Shown here piece after piece: positions 18,101-30,100 of a stretch of DNA of 64,000 bases. The first letter of the stretch is position 1, and each line of letters opens with the position of its first letter. Source of the DNA: Actinoallomurus iriomotensis (lineage in GTDB: Bacteria; Actinomycetota; Actinomycetes; Streptosporangiales; Streptosporangiaceae); contig NZ_BSTJ01000003.1 in NCBI RefSeq assembly GCF_030269445.1, positions 496,001 to 560,000 on the forward strand. The letters run 5' to 3'. The notes under the pieces were generated by a model, which saw only the letters and a list, made by a program, of their open reading frames with translations, was not told where the DNA came from and ran no database searches. The position numbers were made by a program, and so were the translations under genes.

Positions 18101-21100
18101 CGCGGTGCCGTGCACGCTCCCGTCCGTGGCGACGTAGAGATAGGTGTTGTCGAGGACGACGGAGAAGCTCCCGTCCCGTGCGGTGATCCGGAAGTCGCTC
18201 TCCCAGGGGTCCAGTCCGTCCCGGAGCAGGATGATCGTGCGGGCCTCAGCCTCGAAGCCGACCGCGCCGGCCCGCACTCTCGGCGGCGTGCCGAGCGCGA
18301 GCCGGCCGGCGATGTCGGTGGCCAGCCCCTTGGGGTCCTTCGGACCTCCCTCGGGCAGCTCGGCCAGCGCGTGCCGGACCTGGTCGGCGTCGACCGCGCC
18401 GCCGGTCCAGCGGTCCCCGAACTCGGCCAGCCGGCGGTTGACCTCGATCACCAGATAGTCGTCCACTTCGCGGTTCCGCCGGCCCGCCGGGCCGGCGAAG
18501 GGGGCCCCGCTCGGCGCCTCGGGGGCGACCGGCGCCGTCGGGGACAGGTCCGGCACGCCGGTGGACGGCCCCGGGTCTCCCAGTTCCTGGTGGATCTCCG
18601 TGGTCAGCCGCTCCAGCTCCCGTACCTCCCGGAACATGGTGTCGAGCCGGTGCTGGGCGCGGATGTGCGCCGGGACGTCCGGGTGGGCGTCGGGCGCGCG
18701 GCCCTGCCGGAACCGGCCGACGATCGCCTCGGCCTCGGTGCGCCGCGCGGCCCCGGTGTTCGGCGGAAGCCGCCTCAGGAGCGTCTCGAGGTCGGTGGTG
18801 GCACCGTGCAGTCGCCGCTCCAGCGCCTCGGTCCGCGCCTGGAGCCGTCTCCGGGCATCCTCGGCCGACGTGGGCAGCGCCGGACGGAGCCTCTCCCACC
18901 GCACCCCCGGAGCGAACGGGTTCGTGCTCTCCGCGCCGCGGAAGTGGCCGGGCGTGCGGATGAAGCTGAGCCGGGCCGTCCCGTCCGGGCCGAGCGGCGT
19001 GACGTAACGGTCCTGGATCAGGGTCAGCGGCAGGCCCAGCTCATTCGCGGCGATGTGCGCGGCGAGGTCGCCGGCCTCGTTGGACCACGAGTCCATCCGC
19101 CGGATCTGGTTCACGAGCGCGCGCTGCTGTTCGGCGATCGAGACCCCGTTGTCGGCCACGTGGAAGAAGTCCCCGTAGCGGGACGGGAGGCCCTGGGCCG
19201 CCACCAGGAGGTCGGCCTGCAGCCGGTCCGCCAGCCAGTTCCGCAGGCGCTGCACGGCGACCCGCTGATCGCCCTGGACGTCCAGGCCGGAGATGTGCCG
19301 GGCCAGGTACGGACCGGCCATCACGAGCAGGCTGTGGTAGAAGCAGTTGTTGTCGAGCGGGACCTCCACCGCCCGCAGCCGCCGGTCGCGCAGCACCTGG
19401 TCCAGCCGGGCCGGGTCGAACGCGGTCTGCTCGATCTCGGCCGCTCGCCGGGCCGCCCTCTCGACCTCGTTCGAGCCCGTGGACGTGGACGCGGTCGCCT
19501 TCGCCGGCGCGCTCCGGCGGGGCCGGGCGATGACGACGGTGTGCCGGCCGTCGTTGACCGGCGACAGGCCGGCCCGGTCCTGCGTGGTGAGTGTCGTGTC
19601 GCCCGGTCCGGTGCGCCGGTAGCGGCCGTCCGGCAGCACCACGGCGGCGCCGGTGTGCACCGGGCCGGTGTAGAAGATCAGCGTGCCCGGCGGCAGGTTC
19701 GCGGGGACCTCATGGGTCGTCTCGACGGTACGCCCGGTGGTGCCGGCGATGAGCGAGCGCACCGTCTCGGCGGTCTCGCCGGTCACGCTCGCCTCGGTGA
19801 GGAAGCTCGTCGCCCGGTCCAGGTCGGTCGCCACGACGTCCGCGACCGTCGTGTTCCGGGCCGGGCCGCCGCGCGACAGCCACGAGATCGGGGCGTACGC
19901 GGAGAGCGGCCCGAGGTCCCGCCGGTCCGGGTTCTGTGAGCCGGCGGCCGCGACCCGGTAGCGCCCGTCCGGCCCGACGTACAGGTGCGGTGTCTGCGGA
20001 AGCGGCCGGTCCACCGCCACCTGCTGCGACGTGTCCGCGGGCGCGGTGCCGCGCCGCCCGCCGGCCCCCCGGCCCCCGCGCCGTGTGCCCGTCCCGCGCT
20101 GCGTGCCGTCGCCGCGCGAGGTGCCCCGCGTCCCGGTGGAGCGTGCCGTGCCGCCGGAGGTGTCCGGGCCGGGTGAGGAGGGGACGGCCGGGCTCCGGTC
20201 CGGGGACCTGCGGGCGCCCACCGGCACGCGGCTGACCACGATCGTGTGGGGCCGCCCGTTGAGCTCGTCCCGTACGTCCTGCTCGGTCTCCTCCGTCGTG
20301 TCCGTACGGCCGGTGAGGTGGACGCGGTACCCGTCCGGCGTCACCACGGCGACACCGGTGCCGACCGGACCGGTGAACCAGACCCAGGTGCCGACCGGCA
20401 GGCCGGCCGGCAGTTCCCGCGGCGTCTCGGTGATCCGGCCGACGCGGTCGCCGAGCGCGTCGCGGACCCGCTGGACATCGGTCCGCCCGGAGCGGCCCGA
20501 CAGGTGGTTCACCGCGGCGCCCAGCGCGGTCCGCACGACGTCCGCGGCGGTGGGCACCCGCCGCGGACCGCCCCGGAGGAGCCACAGCAGAGGCGCGAAG
20601 TCGGCGAGCCGCCCCACCGGCCGCCAGCCCAGTGTCACCGCGCCGGCCGGTCCGATGCCGTGCCGCCCGCTGATGTGGGCGTAAAGGTGCGGATCGGCCG
20701 GGAGCGGCCCGAGCGCCGCGGTGGACAGGCTGACGATCCGCGCGTCCGGCCCGGCCGTCGATGCGGCTCTGGCCTCGTCCTCGGCGGCCACCTCGTACTC
20801 GAACGCGGCGGCGGACAGGACGAGCGCCGGGCGCTCACGTTCGGCGACCGCCCAGGCGTCCTGGTGACGGCCGCGCGGATCGAGGTGGTGCGCGACCATC
20901 GCCAGCGCCGTGTCGCGCACCGGGCCGAACGCGGTCTCGCGCGGTCCGGCTCCGCGTAGCTCGGCGGGCGGGTTCACCAGCGTGCCGCGGGCGTCCATGT
21001 CGAGCGAGTACACGCGCTGGGCGTCGGTCGGTGGGCCCACCCGCAGTCCGGAGAGCGACTCGAACCACCTGACCCGGCCCTCGTGCTCGACCACGATGAA

Positions 21101-24100
21101 CCGGCCGCCGGTTCCGTCCGCGTCCGTGGTGACGACCAGCGAGACCGCGCCGGGCCCGGCCTGCCGGAGTGTGGACTCGATGTCCTCGATCGCCTCGGCC
21201 GTCGTCCGCGCCGCCCGCTGCCGGTACGCCTGCCGTACCCGCCTGCCCTCGGTGAGGGTCTCCAGGTCCGTCACCTGCCGTCCGACGTCCTCGACGGCGG
21301 TGTCGGACCAGCGTTCCCGTGCGTCGTCCTCGTCCTGCTGTCCGGTGGCGCGCAGGTCGCCGAGGACGGCCTCCGCGTCGTCCGCCCGCGCGCGTGCGTC
21401 GTCGAGCCGGCGGGTGAGCCGCGCGTCGCGGCGCCGGTGCTCCTCCAGCCGTTGCCGCCGTCGCTCCCGGCTCGTCTCCAGGGTCCGGGTCCGCTCGGCG
21501 TTCCGGCGCAGCGCGTCCCGGTCCGGCGACTCCTCCAGCGACAGGGAGAACCGCTCGCCGTCCAGCTCGCCGAGCTGGTCGTTCCGGCGGTCGAACGCCT
21601 CCTCGGCGCGAGTGATGTCCCGCGCCAGCTCGGCCTGCTCCAGCTCCAGCCGCCGCACCTCGGCGTGCCACTCCTCGGCGGCGGCGAGCGCCCGGTCGAA
21701 CATGCCGGCCAGTCCGGGGTACACCGTCTCCAGCCGCGCCCGGCGCTCGGCGATCTCGGCCGCGACCGCCTGCTCGAAGGTGCGCTGGTCGGCCCAGGAC
21801 GTGCGGTAGAACCGGCCGAGGTCGACCGGGCCGAGTCCGTGGGCCAGGGCCTCACGGCGGATCTGGTCCGACCAGAGCCCGGCGCGCGTCGCCTGGTCGG
21901 CGGTGAGCGCGATGTCGTTGAAGGTCGCGGGGTCGAAGGCGTAGATCCGCCCGGCCGGGTCGACCCAGCGGCGTACCCTCGTACCTCCCGGGTCCTCGAT
22001 GTCGAGCCGCACGTGGGTGTTCAGCTCGTTCGCCACGTCACGGGCCAGGTGGACCGGGTCCATGGACAGCAGTGACGCCTCCGGCGGCAGCGCGGCGGGA
22101 GCCCCGAGCGGGTTGTCCGGGCGCAGGTCGTGGATCCGGTTGACCTCCCTGATCATCGCGGTGATCTCGGCCGCGACCGGGCGGGGCAGGCCGCTGGGGA
22201 TCCCGTCCACGGCGCGGTACCCGCGGTAGCGGGCCAGCGACGGCGGGACCGCGACGGTGGGATCCACCGCACGGGCGGCGCGCAGGTCCTCATCGATGGT
22301 CCGGATCGCCCAGTCCAGCATGGCGCGGTACCGCAGGACCTCGGCCTCCCGGCCGAAGCGCAACGCCAGCCGGCGGGCGCCACCGGCGTGCTCACGGATG
22401 TGGCGCACCACGCCGTGGTGGGCGCGCCTCGCGTCCAGGCCGTTCCGTCCCGCGTCCACCAGCAGCGTGTGAAGGTCGAAGGCGGGCGCGTCGTCCATGC
22501 CCCGCCAGGCGGCGGGGACGACCCGGTTCCGCAGCGCCTGCTGGGCCTGCCGGGTGTTCGCGGCCATCTGGGCGCGCAGTTCCTCGTACTGGGCCTCGAA
22601 CATCTCCACGTACACGTCGCCGGTGACCGGGTCGCTGCGCACCGGGTCGCCCACGTCGTGGGACTTGCGCAACAGGTGGTGGCGGGTCTTCTGCGCCTCC
22701 AGCCAGAACCGGCCGCGCATGCGGATCAGCAGCGTCGAGCCGAGCTCCTTGGCGTGCTGCTCGCGGCGGTAGTTCTCGGTGCCGGAGCTGTTCTGGTTCG
22801 CCGACGTGGTCCGGTTGCCGGAGTGGTTGAACTCCCAGTCGTGGTCGGGCCGGTGCGGTGGCGCGTCGGCCGGCAGGTTCTGCGGCCGGATCGTGTCGTT
22901 GCCGTTGACGGCGTACTCGCCGACGACCCGGCCCAGGTCCGAGCTGTTGTTGACCGTGGTGCCGCTCTGGTGCTTGATGTAACGCCCGGTGCCGGTGCCG
23001 CCGTCGGACATCCGCCCCACGACCTGCGCGTCGAACAGGTCGCCCTGCATCCACATCGTGGCGCGTTCGCTGGAGTCGCCGGGGATGAACAGGTTGTCGG
23101 CCAGCTTGTACCTGTCCCCGCCGGTCGCCTCGCGCACGTGGTTGGTCAGGTGCGAACGCGACAGCAGCACCGGCAGCGACAGGCTGGAGCGCGTCTTCGG
23201 GTCGTTCGCCCTGGCGCCGAGCGCCTTCTCGTACCAGCGCGGGCCGAACAGCCCGCCCAGCATCTTCCGGCCCGCCGGGAGCAGGTCGTCCACCATCGCG
23301 CCGGTGACGTAGGCGTTGCCCGGCAGCTTCGGCAGCGGGACGATGTTCCGCACCTGCTCCGGCCCCCGCTGCCGCCCCGCCTCGGCGAGGGCGCGCGGCA
23401 CCTGGAGGTTCAGCGTGCCGTGCGCGACGGCCTGGGACGTCCGGCCGTGCCGGGTCCACTTCCCGAAGCTCTTCAGCAGCAGGTTGTTCAGCGGGCGGCC
23501 CGGCATCTTCAACCGCTGGACCCGCACCGTCAGCCGGTGCCGGAACCGCACCCGGTAGTGACCGCTCCAGTCGTAGACGGTCTGTTCGCTGACCGCGTTC
23601 TCCGCCCGGGTCGTGCCCCGATGGTGCCCCTCGGAGGCCTTGAGGTCGACCGGGCCGCTCGCACGGTCGCCGCCCGCGCTGAACTTGGGGAAGACCCACG
23701 CCTGCGAGCCGTCGCGGGACTTGGACTTGGCCGTGGCGATGTAGCCGTGTCCGTAGTTCTCCAGGCCGGTGTCGGGCTTGAAGTCGTGCACCTCCGGGGC
23801 CGAGGTCAGCACGTCGGCCAGGTTGATCTCGACGACGTCGGTCAGGAACCAGCCGACGGGATTGACCAGGTAGAGCGAGTAGCCGCCCTTGGCCAGCACG
23901 TCCTCCCACATCGCCTGGTCGCGGCCACGGGCCAGGATCGACTGCAACGCGTCGACACCGCCCTGCATCCGGCCGATCCGGCGGCCCCGGCCGTCCCAGA
24001 TCTCCGCGCCGGCCGCCAGCATGCCGGGGGCCACCTGCTCGATCTGCTCCCGGACGATCTCATAGGTGGAGCGGTGGCCGTCATAGTCCAGGTCGTGCAC

Positions 24101-27100
24101 GCCCGAGTGCCCGAGGACCCGGCCGTTCGGGTCGTCGCGGGTCAGGTACTCCGGCATCTCCATCAGGTGGTACGGGCGCGGCGGGTGCGACAGGTCCTGC
24201 CGGAACGTCTGGTTGAACCGCTCCCGGATCTCCGGTGAGTCGATCGGCGCGCCGCCGGACCGGTGCCGCTGGACGAGGGCCCCGACGAACGCGGCGCGCC
24301 CGCGCCGGAGCGTGCCCGGCAGCGCGGGCGCGTCGGCGTGCCAGCGCATCAGCGTCCGCGCCACCACGTCGCCGCTCAGCCGCACCGCGCCACTGCGCCA
24401 GCCGGCCAGGACCTCGGCCAGCCGCCGGTCCGTGATCGGCGCGCGGCCCTCGGCGTACGCGACGACGTCCGCCGGCATCCGCGGATGGAGATACGGCGAC
24501 GCCGGGTCCTCCAGCGCGTGGCCGAAGGCCGCGTTGAAGTCCGCGCGTACCTCGTCGTCGAGGATCCGGACCGTGCCGATGCGGTGCATGCGCGCGAGCG
24601 CCCGCGCCAGTTTGACGCGGCTGACCCGTGCCTCCCGTGGCAGGCCGGGCGCCTCCTTGTTCCAGCGCATGAGGATCCGCGCCACGAGGTCGCCGCTCAG
24701 CTTGAGCCTGCCGTTGCGCCAGCGGAGCATGGCGTCCTTGAGCTGGGCGTCGGAGACCGGGAGGACGCCGTCGGCGTACCGGGTGAGCGCCTCCGGCTCG
24801 GGCAGCAGGTACACCACGGTGCGGGCCGGCACGGGCTCGGAGTGGTGCCGGGGAGAACCGCTCGGCAGGACCTTGGAGTGCTTCTCCCGGCGGCTGCGGA
24901 CGGTCAGGTTCACCGTGCTCCGGTAGGAGTACACGCGGTTGAAGTCGAGCTGGATGAGCTCCTTGCCGCCGGTACGGCCGCTGCCCGTCGAGCGGTTGTG
25001 CTGCCAGTGCCGGTTGACGTCGGTCTCGCCGACCAGAGTGGCGTGCCCGGCCGGACCGCCGACCGCGACGTCGAGCTGGTCCCAGCTCCAGCCGAGGGAG
25101 CTGGTGTCGGTGAGGCGGTTCTCGGCCAGCCACAGCTTGATGACGCCCAGGACGAACTTGTCGTTGGTGGCGCCGGTGAACATCGACGCGCCCATCTCGC
25201 CGCTGATGTCCATGGCGCCGAACGTGTCGCGGAACAGGCCGGGCTCGAACGGACGGTCGGTGGTGTACTCGCCCTGCAGGATCTCCTTCAGGTGCGCCCG
25301 CAGCTCGATGGTGCTCGCGAATGTGTCGCGGATCGAGGACGCCGTGCCGGCCGGGTCGGCCATGTCCCCGAGCGCCTGGACCGCGTCCCGGACACCGGTG
25401 GTGTCGAGGAAGTAGACGACGCCCTGGTCGAGCACCTCGGCCGGCGTCGGACCCGCCGACCTCGGGCCGTGCTGGGGCCCGGCGCCCAGGGGCAGCAGGT
25501 ACGCCTGCGCGGTCTGGTCGCGCACGTGCATCTCCGCGGGGTCGCGGCTGCCCTTGCGGACCTTGCCCTGCCGGCCGGAGTGCTGGTACTCGATCCGGAT
25601 GTGGTAGTCGCTGGTCAGCGCGAACTCGTCGACCTCCCCGGGGTACTCCAGGAGCTCGGGACGGTTGTTGAGGAAGTTCAGCGAGTCGGAGGCGCCGACG
25701 ACCCGCTGGAACTCGATGCCCATGAGGGCCGCCTTGAGCACCTTGAAGGTCCCCCGCAGCTTGACGCCCCAGGCGAGCTTGCGCGAGTGGCTGACGGACA
25801 TGCCCGCGCTGTCCATGCCCATCGCCAGGTTGACGGTGTGGAACTCGTTCGTGCTGCGGATGAACCGCGGCGGTCTGGCCGTGTGCGGCGTCGCCGTGAT
25901 GGTGACCTTCGCCGAGTCGACGTCCCAGTCGACCCCGGCGCCGCCACGCCGCTTGCGCAGCGTGAACGTCATGCCGTCCTGGTGGATCTGGTCGTAGTGG
26001 GAGTCCAGTCCACGGCTGGAGACCATCTTCTCGACCAGTTCGAGGTTGTCGAGCAGGCTGTCGGTCTTGTTGCCGTGGCCGTACCAGGAGTATCCGGCGA
26101 ACGGGTCCTCGTCGTTCGCCGGCAGGAAACCACGCGCGCGCAGTTCGTCCTTGACCTGCTGCTGGAGCGCCTGAACGGTCCCGTCCGCGACCATGACCAG
26201 GCCCATCCCGACGCCCTTGCCGTCCGCGACGTACTGCGGCACGGGCTTCGTCGCGGGGTCGCCCGCGCGCCTGCCGGTGTTCCGGATCGCGTTCGGCGCG
26301 TACGGCTGGGGGCCGCCGTGCGGCGGCGGTTGCTTCAGCGCCTCCCGGTCGACGGAGAAGCCGTGCTCGTACGCCGCCGCCTCCGGCATCCGGACCAGGG
26401 CGTCGCCGCGGACCGGCCTCGTGGTCCGGGACGCGTCCGGCCGGCCGCCCGTGCGGACGCTGACCGCCGCCCGGTGTGAGAAGGACATGCGGTACGCGGC
26501 GGTGTGCGAGGTGTTGCGCGGCACCAGCACGTTGAGGCCGACCCGGCCCGTCGATATCCCGTCGGCGTTGGAGGAGGTGAAGCTCAGCGAGGTGCTGACG
26601 CCGAGGCCGACGTCGGGCAGCCCGAGCGGGTTCGGCAGCAGGTCGAACTCCAGGCTCGGGAGGGTCAGCGTGCTGCTGTTGGTGATGGTGTGGCCGCCGC
26701 TCGATCCGTCGATGGCGGTCCGCACGTTCTCGATGTGCGCCTTGTCGCTGGTCGCGCCGACCCGGGGCGCGGCGGCCAGCCGCTCGGACTTCACCGCCAC
26801 CGTCGCCACCGGCCGCCCGTACTTGTTGTGCAGCGTGATCCGGTAGCCGCGCCTGGTGTTCACGGCCTCGTCCAGGTGGGCGTTCAGGTTCCAGAGCTTC
26901 TGCAGCAGCTCCTGGCGGATCGAGCTGCCCATCGGCAGGTCGAGCCCCTGGCCGCGCAGCGTCGCCACGATCTCGTCGAACAGCCGCGGGAGGTTCGTCA
27001 GGCCCGACGCGGAGAAGAACGCCGGCAGCTCCTTCACCTTGACCGCGGGGCCGGTCGCGGTGACCTGGTCCGGCGGGGCGGTGTCCAGGTAGTGGTCGGG

Positions 27101-30100
27101 AATCCACAGCAGCAGCCGCTCGTCGGTCCGGCCGCCGAGCCGGTGAACGTTGGTCGTGGCCCAGCTCTGGTTCGCGTCGGTCCGCAGCTTGAAGGACCAC
27201 TTCGGCGTGTAGGAGACCAGGCGCGCCTCGGTGCGGTTGTCCTCGACGTGACCGCCCTCGGCGTCGGCGATGTGGGTGTCGCTGCGGTTCGACTGGTTCG
27301 TCGTGCCGGAGATGCCGCCGCCGACCTTGACGACCTGCAGGACGCCGGGGCTCACGCCGATGCCGAAGGTCAGCGAGAGCGCGCCGCGGGTCGCGCCGGT
27401 CTGCCCGGCCTGGGTCTGGACGTGCGCCCCCGTGGCGTACGTGGCGTTGATGGTGTCGACGGCGTGGTGCTCGCCCTCGACCGGCGGCAGCTGTGAGGGC
27501 GTCAGCGTCGAGCCGGCCGGGTTGTTCAGCGTGTGCGGGTCGGTGGCCTCCAGCGAGATGAGCAGCTCCGCGTCGCCGATCGGCACCTGCAGGCCGTTGG
27601 TGCCGATCGGGGCGCCGTCCCCGAGGAGGTACGGATAGTTGGCGAGCAGCCGGTGGGCCAGCAGGTTCAGCTCGTTCTCGTCGTAGCGCACTCCCTCGGC
27701 GTCCAGCTCGGCGCGGATACGCGCGAGGAGCTCCGGCTGCTGCGGCAGGCCGGCGCGCGGCACGCCGATCGAGCGGATCATCGGGTCGGCCGCGATGGGA
27801 GTGGCGACGGGCTGCGGCGGCAGCGGGCCGCCGGGTGGCCGGGGCGGCGCGATCCGCGGCTCCTCCCTCCTCCCGCGTTCCGACCCGCCGAACCGGCTCG
27901 GTGGGTGGCCGGGACTCTCGTCCCGCGGACGCCAGCCCTCGCGGGCGCCGTCGAACAGCGCCCTGAGGATCGGCTGCCCGTGCTCGTCGCCCGGGGAGAA
28001 CACGCGGAACCAGTCCTCTTCCGGCGTCGGCCCCTCCGTCGTGCCGCCGGGGCGGCGGGACACCACGTCGCCGGTCTCGGTGTCGTACTCGACCTCGTAG
28101 GAAGTCGCCAGCACCGGTTCGTCCAGGGCCCGCGACAGCGGCTCGGCGACGCTCGCGCCCCCGGACATCAGCAGGAACGGCTTCATCCCCGGCGCCTTGC
28201 CCGCGATGGCCGCGGCCAGCGCGTCCACCGAGATCTCCCGCTCACCGGTCGTCACCCGGCCGTCGTGGACGGCGCCGAAGACCAGGACCATCTCCTCGGG
28301 CGCGAGCCGGCCGAGCCGGGTCAGGGTCTCGGCGTCGAACGCGGGCCCGGTCTCCGGCGCGCCCGGGAGCCAGATCGCCACCACGCGGTCACCGACCATG
28401 CCCACGCGCGTTTCCCGGATGACGTCCTCGACCCGCATGGGCGGGAGCGTCTTCGCCCCGCCGTCGCGCTCGGCCGCCTCGGAGGTGTCCTGCCCGTGCT
28501 CGTCCTCGACGTCGGACTCGTGTTCGAGCACGTCCCGGGTCTGTTCGTGGACGGTGACCTCGTCGGCGAAGCGGACCTGCCTGCGCGGACCCGAGCGCGT
28601 CCTGGCCTTGGGCGAGGCGGTCTTCCGCGCGCTCTCCGCGGCCAGCGCCCGTGCGAGCGCGGTCCCGGCCCGGCGCCCGGACCGGGCGAGCTCCGCGGCG
28701 ACCAGCAGCCGCTGCTCCCGCCGTGCGCGGCCGCCGCCCTCGGGCACGGACGTCTGGACGGTCACCTCCCGCAGGATGGTGTCCGCCTCGTTCAGGAACC
28801 CCTCGGCCCGCACGTCCGACATGAGGCCCAGCGTCGTACGGGCCCGGCCCGGGTCGTTCCGGGCCGCGTTCGCGAACCCGGTCACGCTACGGGACCGGAC
28901 GCCGGAGGCGGAGGAGCGCGGCAGGCCGAGGATGTCGGCCGCGAGGTTCTCGGCCGCCTGGTGGCCGGCCCACGGGATCTCCGCCGCCGTCAGCAGCCAG
29001 ACGAGGGCCAGCCGTCGCGCGTTACCCCGCGTCGCGGACGGTGAGGGGGTCCGGCCGGCCAGGTGCCCGACGATCAGCCGGGCCTCCTGGAGAACCTGCG
29101 CGTAGTGGTCCTCGGAGATCTTCTTCATCAGATCGAGCGTCGCCCGGGCGAGGTTCAGGCGTTCGCCGTCGACCGTGACGCGAGGGACGGGCTGAGGCGA
29201 CGGCTCGTGCAGACCCTGCCGCGCCAGCTCACGCGCGAGCGTCTCCCCGGCCGCCCGCCCGGAGTGGGCGATCGCCGCGGCCACCAGCACCCCGGCCCGG
29301 TCGAGGCGGGAGACCTGGTCGCCCACGTTCCGTACGGACGGCGCCAGTCCGCTCAGATCGCCGAGGATCGTTTCCGCCTCGTTCATGACCTCCGCGCGCC
29401 GCTCCGGGTCCAGCCCGTTCAGGGTCGTACGGGCCTCGGCCAGGGCGGGGTCCGCGGTGCTCTGGCTCTCGCCGGTACGGGACGCCGGAGGTTTCGTGCC
29501 CGAACGCACGTCCGTGGAGCTGATCTTCGTGGTGTCCGGCGTCGCCGGGCCGGCCGCGCCGTACGGCGGCGGCGGCGGCGGATCATCCGTCGTCTCGGTG
29601 GTCGTCGTGTTCTTCTCGGTGACCCGTTCGGGCTGCTCGAGGACGGTCATCGTGCCGTTGCCGTCATGGACCCGCAGCGTGCTCCCGGCCACGCTCTCGC
29701 TCGCCCCTGCGTCGCGCAGATCCTTGAGGGTGACCGGTTCCTTCCTCGCCGGGCGGGGCTTGACCGGTTCGGCCGGGGAGCCGCCGAGCTTCGCCCGCTC
29801 GGCCTTCGCCTTCTCACGCGTGCCGTTGTCCACGCCGGGGATGCCCGCGCCCTTGCCGTCGCCCTGGCCCAGCACCTCACCGTCGCCCGGGAACCGCTCC
29901 GGTCGCTCCGTCGTCGGGTCGTCGGCGGTCATCGGATCGCCGTCGTGCTCCTCGCCGGTGAACGGTGCGGCCTGCTCCATCGGCGACGGCTCCGGCGGCA
30001 GGTCGGCGAAGGTCATCGGGGCCCCGCCGTACCCCTTGCCGGTGCGGTCGGACCGGGCCCGCGCGGATTTGACCGGCGGTCTGCCCTGCTCGGCCCGTTG

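Noticed and set aside
16661-19939. A 1092-codon open frame antisense to the giant toxin gene
   Set aside because: It mirrors a high-GC coding frame; its translation is Arg/Gly/Val-rich with no domain, and the opposite strand carries the clear OTU, GCS-like and repeat motifs.
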